Of a stretch of DNA of 64,000 nt, positions 8,807 to 16,691 are shown one piece after another. The position numbers were made by a program, and so were the translations under genes. Source of the DNA: Lewinellaceae bacterium (lineage in GTDB: Bacteria; Bacteroidota; Bacteroidia; Chitinophagales; Saprospiraceae); the NCBI GenBank assembly GCA_020636005.1, contig JACJYR010000003.1:744001-808000 (forward strand), given 5' to 3'. A model generated the notes under the pieces. The model was not told the DNA's origin and made no database searches. It saw only the letters and a program-made list of their open reading frames with translations. Within the stretch, counting starts at the first letter, position 1. Every line of letters starts with the position of its first letter.

Positions 8807-10124
8807 GCGGGAGGGCATCCATCCTGCCAAAAGGCACCATGCCGCCCCAAAAGTAAGGGTGCAGGGCTTCGTAAAGTTGTTCCAGTTGCTTTGGGCTTCT
8901 TGCTACATCGTCCTTCAACTGCTGCCGGATATTTTCGATATAGCTCAATTTGGCCTGACGCAGGGCCTGGTCAATGGGCAAACCCTCCACTAATTTTTCG
9001 TAAAACCATTCTACGACCTTCATGTTGGCTTTGGCATCGAGCTTCCACAGTCCCATAACAATACTTGGGCAACCTGCATAGGCAAAGCCCCTTGCCAGGG
9101 ATATGCGCCCCTCGCCGGGCTTTGCAAATCCACCTGAGCCCGTGTTGCAGGCGCTGAGTACGGCCAGGTCCGTTTCCAAGTTCAGGTTATAAAGCTCTGC
9201 TACTTCCAGTTGGCCGTCCATGCCTGCTTCGCCTTCGTTGTAATCCGCAAATAACAGCTTTGAGAACAGGGGCTGGGCATCGTCCAGTTCGCCGTGGGCT
9301 GAGATGTGGATGATGGCCGAAGTGCTGGATTTGGCGACCGTGAGGTACCGGGCTTCCGTCGCTTTTTCTGCTGTGACCAACAGCTTTTTGTGGTGCTTAA
9401 ATACGCCAAGTGCCAGGGGCGTGACTTCATCGGGCAGCTCGTCCAATTGGTTGTCTTTCGTCGATCCACCATTTTTCACACCTGCATAGGTGGGCGCAAA
9501 GCCGATAAAACTGTACTCCCTGCCCATGGGGCGTTGGGGCTGGTTTTTTAGCTCATTGGCCAAAATAGCAATGGATGGGATGTAGCTCACGGCATACCGG
9601 TTCACCACATAATCAATGGCCGAAAAGTCGAGCAGATCATAATCCAGGCCCTTTATGCTAAAAAAAGATGGCGCTTTCAATGACTGTGGCAACAACTCCA
9701 CATCCACCAGGTTCACCGAACCGTGTGGGACGATAATCAGCCGATTGACTTCGTTGCCCAGCAGGCGCAGGGGTTCCTGGAGCAGCAAGGTGAACAGTTG
9801 GTAGCCATATTCGGTAAAGGCTGTTGCCACCTCCGGCAACACTGTGAGGTTGAGGTCTGTGGCGCTCCGCTGGAAGCCCGCCACCATTGCTTCCCAGTTT
9901 TCAGGTTTCGCTTTTGATACTACCTCAAAAACGCCCTGGCCGATGACGATGGCCTGGATGTGGGATTCACTCTCATAAAATTCAATGATGCCAGTAGATC
10001 CTTCCTTTAAAATTTCCCGTCGGATGTCCTCCACCCCTGGCATTTTTTCGCCCACCTGGAAAATTAAAATACCTGGAAGTGGCAGGATCCTGTTGCAGTT
10101 TTTTGATGAAACTACTGTACTCAT
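8796..10124 (-). CDS. CHAT-domain (caspase-like) protease part
   Basis: This frame encodes the C-terminal part of a TPR-CHAT protein. It contains the caspase-family catalytic pair of CHAT domains: HISAHGELDD with the His, and VLSACNTGSGGF with the Cys, followed by GEGRISLARGFAYAGCPSIV and VMGLWKLDAKANMKVVEWFY. CHAT proteases cleave protein targets, in some systems as part of immunity. The nominal ATG (10124) lies inside the 3' end of the TPR gene in another frame; the region homologous to CHAT proteins starts near KMPGVEDIRREIL (about 10055). The two frames probably once formed one gene, see 9982-11832. Whether functional CHAT protein is made is uncertain. Confidence 0.8.
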   Translation of the reverse strand: MSTVVSSKNCNRILPLPGILIFQVGEKMPGVEDIRREILKEGSTGIIEFYESESHIQAIVIGQGVFEVVSKAKPENWEAMVAGFQRSATDLNLTVLPEVATAFTEYGYQLFTLLLQEPLRLLGNEVNRLIIVPHGSVNLVDVELLPQSLKAPSFFSIKGLDYDLLDFSAIDYVVNRYAVSYIPSIAILANELKNQPQRPMGREYSFIGFAPTYAGVKNGGSTKDNQLDELPDEVTPLALGVFKHHKKLLVTAEKATEARYLTVAKSSTSAIIHISAHGELDDAQPLFSKLLFADYNEGEAGMDGQLEVAELYNLNLETDLAVLSACNTGSGGFAKPGEGRISLARGFAYAGCPSIVMGLWKLDAKANMKVVEWFYEKLVEGLPIDQALRQAKLSYIENIRQQLKDDVARSPKQLEQLYEALHPYFWGGMVPFGRMDALPLNP

Positions 10125-11832
10125 TCCTTGCTTTTATCAGCTTCCCTTTTTGCAATTCGATGCCCGACTGCCTTTCTGGGCCGTTGTAGGCATAAGCCTT
10201 TGACAACATCTTTTCAGCCAGGTTGATTTTCGTAACAAGGTGGTCCTGCTCCTCCCGTACGTCCGCCGGCACACCGCTGAAATCCTTTACCCGGCGGATG
10301 GCCTGCCGCAGGGAATAGGTCTTGCTTTTCTCCGAGGCAACCAGGATATGCTGAAGGTAGGCCGTTGCGCCACCTTGGCTCAGGTCCAGTGCAATTTGGA
10401 TATTTTGGGAAAAAATGGAAGCAAAAAGGCCTTCCAGTTCGAGCAGGGTATTTTCTTTTGAATAGCCGTCGGCGGTGCCAAAGGCGATGTCGCCCCGCAT
10501 CTGATCCAATACTTGCACGGCGTTCTCAACGGCAGCCAAGGCTTGTTCCAATTTCCCCATTTGGTAGAGGCTGGTTGTTTTTCCTTCAAGTAAGCGCAGG
10601 GAAATGGTTTTTGAATTACAAAAAACGGGATCGGGGTTGTTGGAAAAATTGGTGGGGCTTACCTCTTCGTTCAGCATTGAAAGCCCTTTTTGAAAACATT
10701 CGAGCGCTGCCCCGGGCTGCCCAAGCAGCAAGTTGACGTGCCCCAGATCAAACAAGGTCATGCCGCCAAGGATGCGGTTCATTTCAATCGTTCGTAGCAA
10801 GGACGTAGCTTGCTCAAGGCTTTTTACAGCCATTTCCGTTTGCCCGGCCTTCGCCGACAACCATGCCTTTCTGGCAATGACCGAGACAAATGTTTCCTGC
10901 TCGTTCCAACTTGTCAATGCTGCGATGTTCGCCATTTTCCCCCGTTCAAATAATCCGGCAACCAATTCGGCCAGGGCCAGGGCCGCTTCATAATCCCCTT
11001 TCTGCGATTCAACATTCGTCATGCTGAAGAGTATTGCCCCCAGGGTCAGCGAGTCCTCCTCTTCTTCCAGTTCCTTCAATGCCAGTTGATAATAATGGTC
11101 GGCCTCATCGGGCTGGTTCAGTATCAAATAGGTACTTGCGATATTGCCGTATTCATTGACCACCTGGAGCTTTGTCCGGGTACCTTCCACGATGGGCGGG
11201 CACTTTTTAAAAGCAGCCAGGGAAGAAAAAAAGGCATCCAGCGTTTTGTCAAAATCGCCCAGCGACCTGTAGGAAAAGGCCATGTAGTTTTTGGTAGCGC
11301 CTATGCCGAAGTTTTGAAAATCTAACCTTGCCTGTCGTTGGGCTTCGGCGTCTGCATTATCCATTGCAGGCGCCAAAAGGAGGGAGGTATCATTTATCAG
11401 TTGCAGTGTTTTTTCAAAATAGGAGATGGCCTGCCCGTACTCCTGGCGTTCGTGGGCAAAGGTGCCGGCCAGGAAATACCAGTTGATGGACCAATCTGTA
11501 TCGGAGAGTTGGTGTTGGTCGGCCATTTCCTTTGCACCGATGTGAAATCGTTCCGCTTCTTCGAAATTGCCCAATTGGAAATGGAAACGGGCGGCCAATC
11601 CCATCGCCTCTAAAGCCTCCCCCCAGGTTTCCTGCCCCTCGAAAATGGCGAGGGCTTCCAGTGCCTTGGAAAGCGCATTATCCAGTTGCCGGCTGTCTGC
11701 GTCCAGGAGGGATTCCTGCGACAAACGGATAGCTTTGTTATACAGGGCCGTATCCGAAGATTGGGAAAACATTGTGCAGGCTAAAAGGCAAAGGCCTGCT
11801 AATAGCAAGGAGGGTTTGAGGGCAAATGTCAT
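9982..11832 (-). CDS. TPR-repeat protein, N-terminal half of a frameshifted TPR-CHAT gene
   Basis: A 616-residue frame with a signal peptide (LLAGLCLLACTMFSQ) and tandem TPR units over residues 40-430 (for example GNFEEAERFHIGAKEMADQ, GDFDKTLDAFFSSL, NQPDEADHYYQLAL, GQPGAALECFQKGL). After a coiled segment it reaches NEYSSFIKKLQQDP, the usual lead-in to a CHAT domain, then ends in composition-biased residues (RKNARGGGHPTGNFKG). The CHAT domain continues in the +1 frame. The switch point lies between about 10050 and 10085, near TTTT and AAAAAA runs. An intact gene would encode about 1,000 residues. Sequencing error, a natural mutation and a true two-gene arrangement all remain possible. Confidence 0.8.
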   Translation of the reverse strand: MTFALKPSLLLAGLCLLACTMFSQSSDTALYNKAIRLSQESLLDADSRQLDNALSKALEALAIFEGQETWGEALEAMGLAARFHFQLGNFEEAERFHIGAKEMADQHQLSDTDWSINWYFLAGTFAHERQEYGQAISYFEKTLQLINDTSLLLAPAMDNADAEAQRQARLDFQNFGIGATKNYMAFSYRSLGDFDKTLDAFFSSLAAFKKCPPIVEGTRTKLQVVNEYGNIASTYLILNQPDEADHYYQLALKELEEEEDSLTLGAILFSMTNVESQKGDYEAALALAELVAGLFERGKMANIAALTSWNEQETFVSVIARKAWLSAKAGQTEMAVKSLEQATSLLRTIEMNRILGGMTLFDLGHVNLLLGQPGAALECFQKGLSMLNEEVSPTNFSNNPDPVFCNSKTISLRLLEGKTTSLYQMGKLEQALAAVENAVQVLDQMRGDIAFGTADGYSKENTLLELEGLFASIFSQNIQIALDLSQGGATAYLQHILVASEKSKTYSLRQAIRRVKDFSGVPADVREEQDHLVTKINLAEKMLSKAYAYNGPERQSGIELQKGKLIKARNEYSSFIKKLQQDPATSRYFNFPGGRKNARGGGHPTGNFKGRIYWHH

Positions 11833-12032
11833 AGTTGGTCATAGTTGGGTGGGCACAGCCACCAGTTGGTTGGCCCAAAAGGTTTTGTGAAAAAATATTC
11901 CTCAGACAATTGAAATAACTGCAACAGGTGTAGTTCCCGAATCACCACTGATTTAGTGAATCGATGAGATAATTATGAACAGTCTGTTTCAACCTGTTTC
12001 CGTCATTGCTCATTTGAGCAATAGCCTGCTAA

Positions 12033-13040
12033 TCAAACAGGCAAGGTGCTGTATTTCTGCACGAAGGCCTGCATCTCGTCCACCATTTCCGGCGAACCCA
12101 TGGCAATGGTGGCCCGTTGGTGGAGTTCCTTAGGCTCGATCTCAAGGATGCGTTCCAGGTAGCAACTGATAGCCCTGCCCCCGGCCTGCTCGACAATGAA
12201 GCCCAGCGGGTTGCATTCGTACAGCAGGCGCAGTTTGCCCAGCGGATATTTCCGGGTATTGGGATACAGGAAAATGCCTCCCTGAAAAAGTATGCGGTGA
12301 ATGTCGGCGACCATTGAGCCGATATAGCGCAGGCCGTAGTTTTCATCCGAACAGTGGTCAATATAGCGCCGCATCTCCACATCGAATTTCAGGTAATACC
12401 CCTGGTTGACTGAGTAATAATTACCACGCTTGGGAATCTGTATATTCTGGTGCGAAAGGCAAAATTCCCCAATCGTCGGGTCGAGGGTGAAGCCATTGAC
12501 ACCACGCCCGGTGGTATAAACCAGGATGGTGGAAGTGCCGTACAGCACATAGCCTGCGGCGACGAGGTCTTCGCCTTTCTGCAAAAAATCTGCTGCATTG
12601 ACCGGGCCGGAAGGCTCGCTTTTCCGCCGGTAAATGCCGAAGATGGTACCTACGGAAACGTTCACGTCTATGTTGGATGAACCATCGAGGGGATCCATAA
12701 CGACCACGTATTTGCTCTCCTTGCCATCAACGGGTGGAACGGGAATAAACTCCTCGTTTTCTTCCGAGCCGATGCCGCAGCATTCCCCGCTGTTGCGCAG
12801 GCATTCTATGAGCTTTTCGTTGGCGTAGAGGTCGAGTTTTTGCACATTTTCACCATGTGTGTTTTCCGACCCGGCCGCCCCAAGGATGTTGAGCAGGCCA
12901 GCCTTGTTGACCTCCCGGTTCACGATTTTGGCGGCCACGCCGATGTCCCGCAGGAGGCCGGTCAGTTCACCACTGGCAAAAGGTACCTCCTTCTGCCGGT
13001 GGATGATGAATTCGTCAAGTGTTACAATACGGTTTTGCAT
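12033..13040 (-). CDS. fbp: Fructose-1,6-bisphosphatase class I
   Basis: A 335-residue cytosolic enzyme hydrolysing fructose 1,6-bisphosphate to fructose 6-phosphate in gluconeogenesis. The metal-binding motif DPLDGSSNID is at residues 116-125, and the conserved acidic pair in GIGSEENEE precedes it. RYIGSMVADIHRIL and GKLRLLYECNPLGFIVEQAGG are the sugar-phosphate site signatures of class I enzymes. Length is normal. It lies downstream of the esterase gene on the same strand, separated by an 84-nt gap that holds an inverted repeat. The frame has no oddities. Confidence 0.96.
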   Translation of the reverse strand: MQNRIVTLDEFIIHRQKEVPFASGELTGLLRDIGVAAKIVNREVNKAGLLNILGAAGSENTHGENVQKLDLYANEKLIECLRNSGECCGIGSEENEEFIPVPPVDGKESKYVVVMDPLDGSSNIDVNVSVGTIFGIYRRKSEPSGPVNAADFLQKGEDLVAAGYVLYGTSTILVYTTGRGVNGFTLDPTIGEFCLSHQNIQIPKRGNYYSVNQGYYLKFDVEMRRYIDHCSDENYGLRYIGSMVADIHRILFQGGIFLYPNTRKYPLGKLRLLYECNPLGFIVEQAGGRAISCYLERILEIEPKELHQRATIAMGSPEMVDEMQAFVQKYSTLPV

Positions 13041-13048
13041 TGGTTAGG

Positions 13049-13122
13049 TGTTGAATGTTGAGTTTTGGGTCAGGAGATTTGAGTTGCCCGCAGTTGCAGC
13101 GTTGACCCAAAACCCAACAATT
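13049..13122. repeat. Imperfect intergenic inverted repeat
   Basis: The arms are GTTGAATGTTGAGTTTTGGG (left) and, near 13110, CCCAAAACCCAACAATTG (right). The palindrome fills nearly the whole gap between the esterase and fbp. It has no U-tract, so it is not an ordinary terminator. It belongs to the word-palindrome class seen repeatedly in this window. Confidence 0.6.
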
Positions 13123-13124
13123 GT

Positions 13125-13856
13125 TTAAAATTTAGCGCCAATAACGTATGGCAGCATGGCCCGCCAGGTCGGCCAATCATGGCGCATGTCGTGTCCCCAG
13201 ATATCGAGGTCGTGCGGGATACCCTTGCTGTGTAGCACTTCGGAAAAACGGCGGGAAGCATCGGGGCTTTCGTAGTCGCCCGAGCCAGCCATGATGTGGA
13301 TGGGCCGCCCGCGCTGCAGGCGTGGCAGGTGATAATCGTCGTTCAGGTTGGGCAAATAGGCAATGGGAGAGTTGAAATAAACGTCCTCATCATAGTAGCC
13401 GTTGGTGTAGGTCTGTAAATCGTACACCCCGCTCATGGCGATGACGCCGTCAATAAGGTCAGGCCGTTTGAAAAAGAGGTTGGCGGAATGAAGGGCGCCC
13501 AGGGAAGCGCCCGTGGTGATAATGGGCGTATCGGCGCTCGTCTTCCCTTTGATGAAAGGAATGACTTCGTTGTAAACGTAGCTGTTGAACTGCGTGTGAC
13601 GGATGGACTTGTGGCGGGGGTGCATGTGGCGGTTAAGCCAGCTTTCGGAGTTGATGCTGTTGATGGAAAAAACCTTGACCTTTCCCGCGTTGATGTGGTC
13701 GGCCAGCACATCCATCATCTGGAAGCGCTCGTATTCGAGATAATCGGCGGCGGCGGTTGGCAGCATCAATAAAGAAAAACCGTAGTGGCCCCAGATGCCG
13801 ATTTCCATGTTCTTGTTCAGGGACGGGCTGTACCATTGGTGGATTTCACGGTGCAT
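13125..13856 (-). CDS. Esterase family alpha/beta hydrolase
   Basis: A 243-residue cytosolic alpha/beta hydrolase of the putative esterase (esterase D / Fes-like) family. The nucleophile elbow is GASLGA with Ser118; the acid is likely Asp194 in AGSGDYESP and the base His226 in GHDMRHDWPTW. No signal peptide is present. Substrate unknown; relatives hydrolyse short esters. It has a near-perfect Bacteroidota promoter upstream (13967-13998, minus), giving a leader of about 100 nt that contains an inverted repeat. fbp follows on the same strand and may be co-transcribed. Confidence 0.85.
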   Translation of the reverse strand: MHREIHQWYSPSLNKNMEIGIWGHYGFSLLMLPTAAADYLEYERFQMMDVLADHINAGKVKVFSINSINSESWLNRHMHPRHKSIRHTQFNSYVYNEVIPFIKGKTSADTPIITTGASLGALHSANLFFKRPDLIDGVIAMSGVYDLQTYTNGYYDEDVYFNSPIAYLPNLNDDYHLPRLQRGRPIHIMAGSGDYESPDASRRFSEVLHSKGIPHDLDIWGHDMRHDWPTWRAMLPYVIGAKF

Positions 13857-13875
13857 GTTCGCTTTGTTTTATTAG

Positions 13876-13953
13876 TTGTCAATGGTCATTTTTCCATTCG
13901 TCCCGAGCCATTAAAAAGAAATCAATGGCACAATGACCAATGGCACAATGGCC
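13876..13953. repeat. Imperfect inverted repeat in the esterase leader
   Basis: The left arm TTGTCAATGGTCATT is matched by the words AATGGCACAATGACC and AATGGCACAATGGCC in the right arm. The motif GTCAATGGTCATT also resembles the internal repeat word of the MITE-like element at 16022. It lies between the promoter and the start of the esterase gene. Confidence 0.5.
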
Positions 13954-13966
13954 AAAAGTATGGGGG

Positions 13967-13998
13967 CAAAGATATTTAGGTAATTTTGCCTGCCCAAA
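13967..13998 (-). promoter_or_regulatory. Bacteroidota promoter (TTTG - N20 - TATCTTTG)
   Basis: On the minus strand TTTG (13998-13995) and TATCTTTG (13974-13967) are separated by 20 nt, an exact match to the -33/-7 promoter of Bacteroidota. It points at the esterase gene. Confidence 0.75.
13981..13988 (+). promoter_or_regulatory. Candidate -7 element for the ABC exporter (TAATTTTG)
   Basis: TAATTTTG matches the TAnnTTTG consensus and faces the ABC transporter gene, which would have a leader of about 115 nt. It lies between the two boxes of the divergent esterase promoter, so the two promoters overlap and may compete. No -33 TTG is visible for the plus direction. Confidence 0.45.
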
Positions 13999-14109
13999 CT
14001 TAATTTGCTGTGTGGCGTTTTTCCTTCTTTCAAAATAAAAAGGACAAGTTTCACACCTGGGTGTCTTTTGATTTGTTCTTTCTCGTTTTACCCTTTTACT
14101 TCCTTACCT

Positions 14110-15921
14110 GTGAAATACCTTTTTTACCTCAACAAATATTTTTACAAATACCGCTGGCGCTTCGGGTTCGGCATCCTGTTTATTTTCGTTTCCAACTATT
14201 TCCAGGCACTGCAGCCCCAAATGATTAGGGAGGCCCTAGATTTGGTCATTGACAACATTGCCCTCTACCGGCTGTATGAGGGTTTTGACAATCAGGCCCT
14301 TGTCTTTAAGAGCTTCGGCAAGGTGCTGATGCTGTTTGGCCTGTTGGTAGTCATTTTAGCGCTGCTGATGGGCTGGTTCCTTTTTTTGGTCCGGCAAACC
14401 ATCATCGTAATGAGCCGGCTGATAGAGTACGATCTGCGCAAGGAAATTTTTTCCCACTACGAAGACCTGCACCTCGCATTTTACAAAAAAAACAAAACCG
14501 GCGATCTCATGGCCCGCATAGTTGAGGACGTCTCAAAGGTGCGCATGTACCTTGGCCCGGCCATTTTGTATGGCATCAACCTCTTTTCACTGTTTACCCT
14601 GGTCATTTATTCCATGCTGCGGGTCAGTTGGGAACTGACGTTGTACTGCCTGGCCCCCCTGCCGGTGCTGTCCATCTCCATTTACTACGTGAGCCGGATG
14701 ATCAATACCCGGAGCGAAAAAATACAGCGGCAGCTTTCTGTGCTGACCAGCATTACCCAGGAGGTTTTTTCAGGCATCCGGGTGGTAAAATCTTACGTGC
14801 AGGAGTTGCCGATGGGAAAATATTTTAAAGAAGAAAGCCAGCACTATATGGACAAATCACTCAAGCTGGCCAAGGTGGATGCCATGTTTTTCCCCATCAT
14901 GCTGTTGCTCATTGGACTCAGTACGGCCATCACGGTTTATGTTGGCGGCCTGCAGGTGGCCAAAGGTACCATTACCACAGGCAACATCGCCGAGTTCATC
15001 ATCTATGTGAACATGCTGACCTGGCCCGTCACCTCTCTTGGCTGGATCAGTTCGCTCATACAGCAGGCGGCCGCTTCGCAAAAGCGTATCAGCGAGTTTC
15101 TTAGCACTCCCTCTGTCATCACTAACCCTGCCCCGGAAAATGGCAAATATGGCCGGGACGGCAAACTGGAAGGCAGCGTCATTTTTGAAAACGTCACGTT
15201 TGTTTACCCGGATACCGGTATAAAGGCTTTGGAAGGCATAAGTTTCAAGCTCCTGCCCGGGCAAAAGTTAGCGATCATAGGCCGCACCGGCAGCGGCAAA
15301 ACCACTATCGCCGATCTGCTGGTGAGGCTTTACGACGTGACGGAAGGGCAAATCCTGGTGGATGGAAAGGATGTACGCCAACACGACCTGTTTCATCTGC
15401 GCCGACGCATTGGCTATGTGCCGCAGGACGTGTTCCTTTTCTCCGATACTATTTCTAATAATGTGCGCTTTGGGAAACCGGACGCCACGTTGCAGGAAGT
15501 AGAGACTTTTACAAAATACGCATCCATTCATAAGGAGATCGAAGAACTGCCCGAAGCCTTTGAAACGATGGTAGGTGAACGGGGCGTCACTTTGTCGGGC
15601 GGGCAGAAGCAAAGGGTTTCCATCGCACGTTCGCTCATCAAACAACCCGACATTGTCATCCTGGACGATTGTCTGAGCGCCGTGGATACGAACACCGAAA
15701 AACAAATCCTGGGTTACCTGCGGGAATCCCTGGCCGACAAAACGGCTATTATCATCACCCACCGCATTTTTTCCTTGTTGGATTTTGATAAAATCATCGT
15801 GCTGGAAGACGGGAAAATAGTAGAAGAAGGTACCCACGAAGCGCTGCTGGAGCAAAAAGGTTACTATTTTGATCAGTTTGAAAAACAATTGGCGGAAGAG
15901 GTCAAAGAGGATCAGCTATAA
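14110..15921 (+). CDS. ABC transporter half (exporter; fused membrane and ATPase domains)
   Basis: I chose the GTG at 14110, because the 35 codons upstream (from ATG 14005) encode an unlikely extension and the protein then has 603 residues, normal for the family. Residues 10-300 hold six membrane helices of an exporter fold. The ATPase has Walker A GRTGSGKT, Q-loop YVPQDVFLFSD, signature LSGGQKQR and the H-loop ITHR. Walker B reads IVILDDCLSAVD, with Asp where the catalytic Glu is expected, as in the degenerate site of heterodimeric exporters such as MdlA/YheI. A partner with a normal Glu should exist elsewhere. Substrate unknown, probably a lipid or drug. Confidence 0.88.
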   Translation: MKYLFYLNKYFYKYRWRFGFGILFIFVSNYFQALQPQMIREALDLVIDNIALYRLYEGFDNQALVFKSFGKVLMLFGLLVVILALLMGWFLFLVRQTIIVMSRLIEYDLRKEIFSHYEDLHLAFYKKNKTGDLMARIVEDVSKVRMYLGPAILYGINLFSLFTLVIYSMLRVSWELTLYCLAPLPVLSISIYYVSRMINTRSEKIQRQLSVLTSITQEVFSGIRVVKSYVQELPMGKYFKEESQHYMDKSLKLAKVDAMFFPIMLLLIGLSTAITVYVGGLQVAKGTITTGNIAEFIIYVNMLTWPVTSLGWISSLIQQAAASQKRISEFLSTPSVITNPAPENGKYGRDGKLEGSVIFENVTFVYPDTGIKALEGISFKLLPGQKLAIIGRTGSGKTTIADLLVRLYDVTEGQILVDGKDVRQHDLFHLRRRIGYVPQDVFLFSDTISNNVRFGKPDATLQEVETFTKYASIHKEIEELPEAFETMVGERGVTLSGGQKQRVSIARSLIKQPDIVILDDCLSAVDTNTEKQILGYLRESLADKTAIIITHRIFSLLDFDKIIVLEDGKIVEEGTHEALLEQKGYYFDQFEKQLAEEVKEDQL

Positions 15922-16021
15922 GGCTGCGTATTCAATGATGCTGCCCCTCCAAAAAAGGTTTTGACCTGGTAAGTAAAAATATGATCGGGCGCTGCCCCTA
16001 ATAAAAGCGCAAAATGAATAT

Positions 16022-16142
16022 TTATAGATAATCGTCATTAAAGTCATTGGTCATTAAAGTCATTGGTCATTAAAAGTCATTTTATTGAAAATCAGTGGCT
16101 TAGGATTTTGCCCCAATTAATTTTTAATGTGACTATCTATAA
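16022..16142 (+). mobile_element. MITE-like element, copy A
   Basis: A 121-bp non-coding element bounded by TTATAGATAATC and, at the right, GACTATCTATAA, which are inverted repeats of each other; the homology continues inward as CATTAAA on both sides. The left half has three tandem units of the word GTCATTGGTCATTAAA. The same element, with fewer units, occurs in reverse orientation at 62498-62602 with about 90 percent identity by eye. It encodes no protein and could be mobilised in trans by an unlinked transposase. A target duplication cannot be assigned with confidence. Confidence 0.7.
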
Positions 16143-16386
16143 GCGCTAACAGCTCTTGTCGCAGCTACCAACAAAATCATCGGTGCATTACCGCACGAGC
16201 CGCCACAAACCTTCTGTATTTTCAAGCAAAAATCAGCTATTCCAATGATTATTAAACATTTGGCTTCCTGGCTGTCCGATTTGTTCATTTTGGCAGCAGG
16301 ATTTTGCCGCTAAATTGAAGTTTTGCCAAATTTTGGCAATTTATTTTTAATTCTACCTACCCCTCGAAATATTGAGACAGGATCGG

Positions 16387-16394
16387 TAAATTTG
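16387..16394 (+). promoter_or_regulatory. Candidate -7 element (TAAATTTG)
   Basis: An exact TAnnTTTG match followed by C, about 300 nt upstream of the SprB-repeat gene, which would then have a long leader. No TTG is found 17-23 nt upstream, so support is partial. Confidence 0.4.
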
Positions 16395-16691
16395 CGCAAA
16401 TACGAAAATCTTGTTTGGCTAAACTTATTCTATTCCCAATCAATCATTGGTGCCAAACAGCGCTTGTTAAAAGCCTGCCTAACTACCCTTAGCCCTTATG
16501 TTGCCACCATTTTTTGACAATCCGAATCCGTAATCCAATTGTGATCAAGGGACCTTGACAAATTTAGCCACCCATTGCAAGGCTGTACATTTCTCACCTG
16601 CCATGAAAGCGTAGCTCCTTTAGGCAGACGACACCCGCAAATGGCGCTTTACAGCAGGTGGTTTAGTTTTTCATCGTTCCATAAAAGCCCG

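Larger units (their letters stand above)
15922..16691. other. 770-bp intergenic region with a MITE-like element
   Basis: No credible gene is present; a 64-codon frame at 16323-16517 lacks a recognisable pattern. The gap contains the repeat element at 16022-16142, a short palindrome TTTTGCCAAATTTTGGCAA near 16320-16340, and a TAAATTTG -7 element at 16387-16394 for the large secreted protein. The 5' part of the reading frame at 16575-16691 is probably untranslated leader. Confidence 0.5.

Noticed and set aside
10045..10065. Programmed -1 frameshift at an A AAA AAT-type site in the TPR gene
   Set aside because: A -1 slip would lead into the third frame; the CHAT domain is in the +1 frame.
16028..16080. 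Tandem GTCATTGGTCATTAAA units considered as a CRISPR array
   Set aside because: There are no unique spacers, units are directly adjacent, and the block sits inside the MITE-like element, which has a second copy.
16323..16517. 64-codon frame in the gap before the SprB-repeat gene
   Set aside because: No signal, no motif, and a consensus -7 element lies within it.
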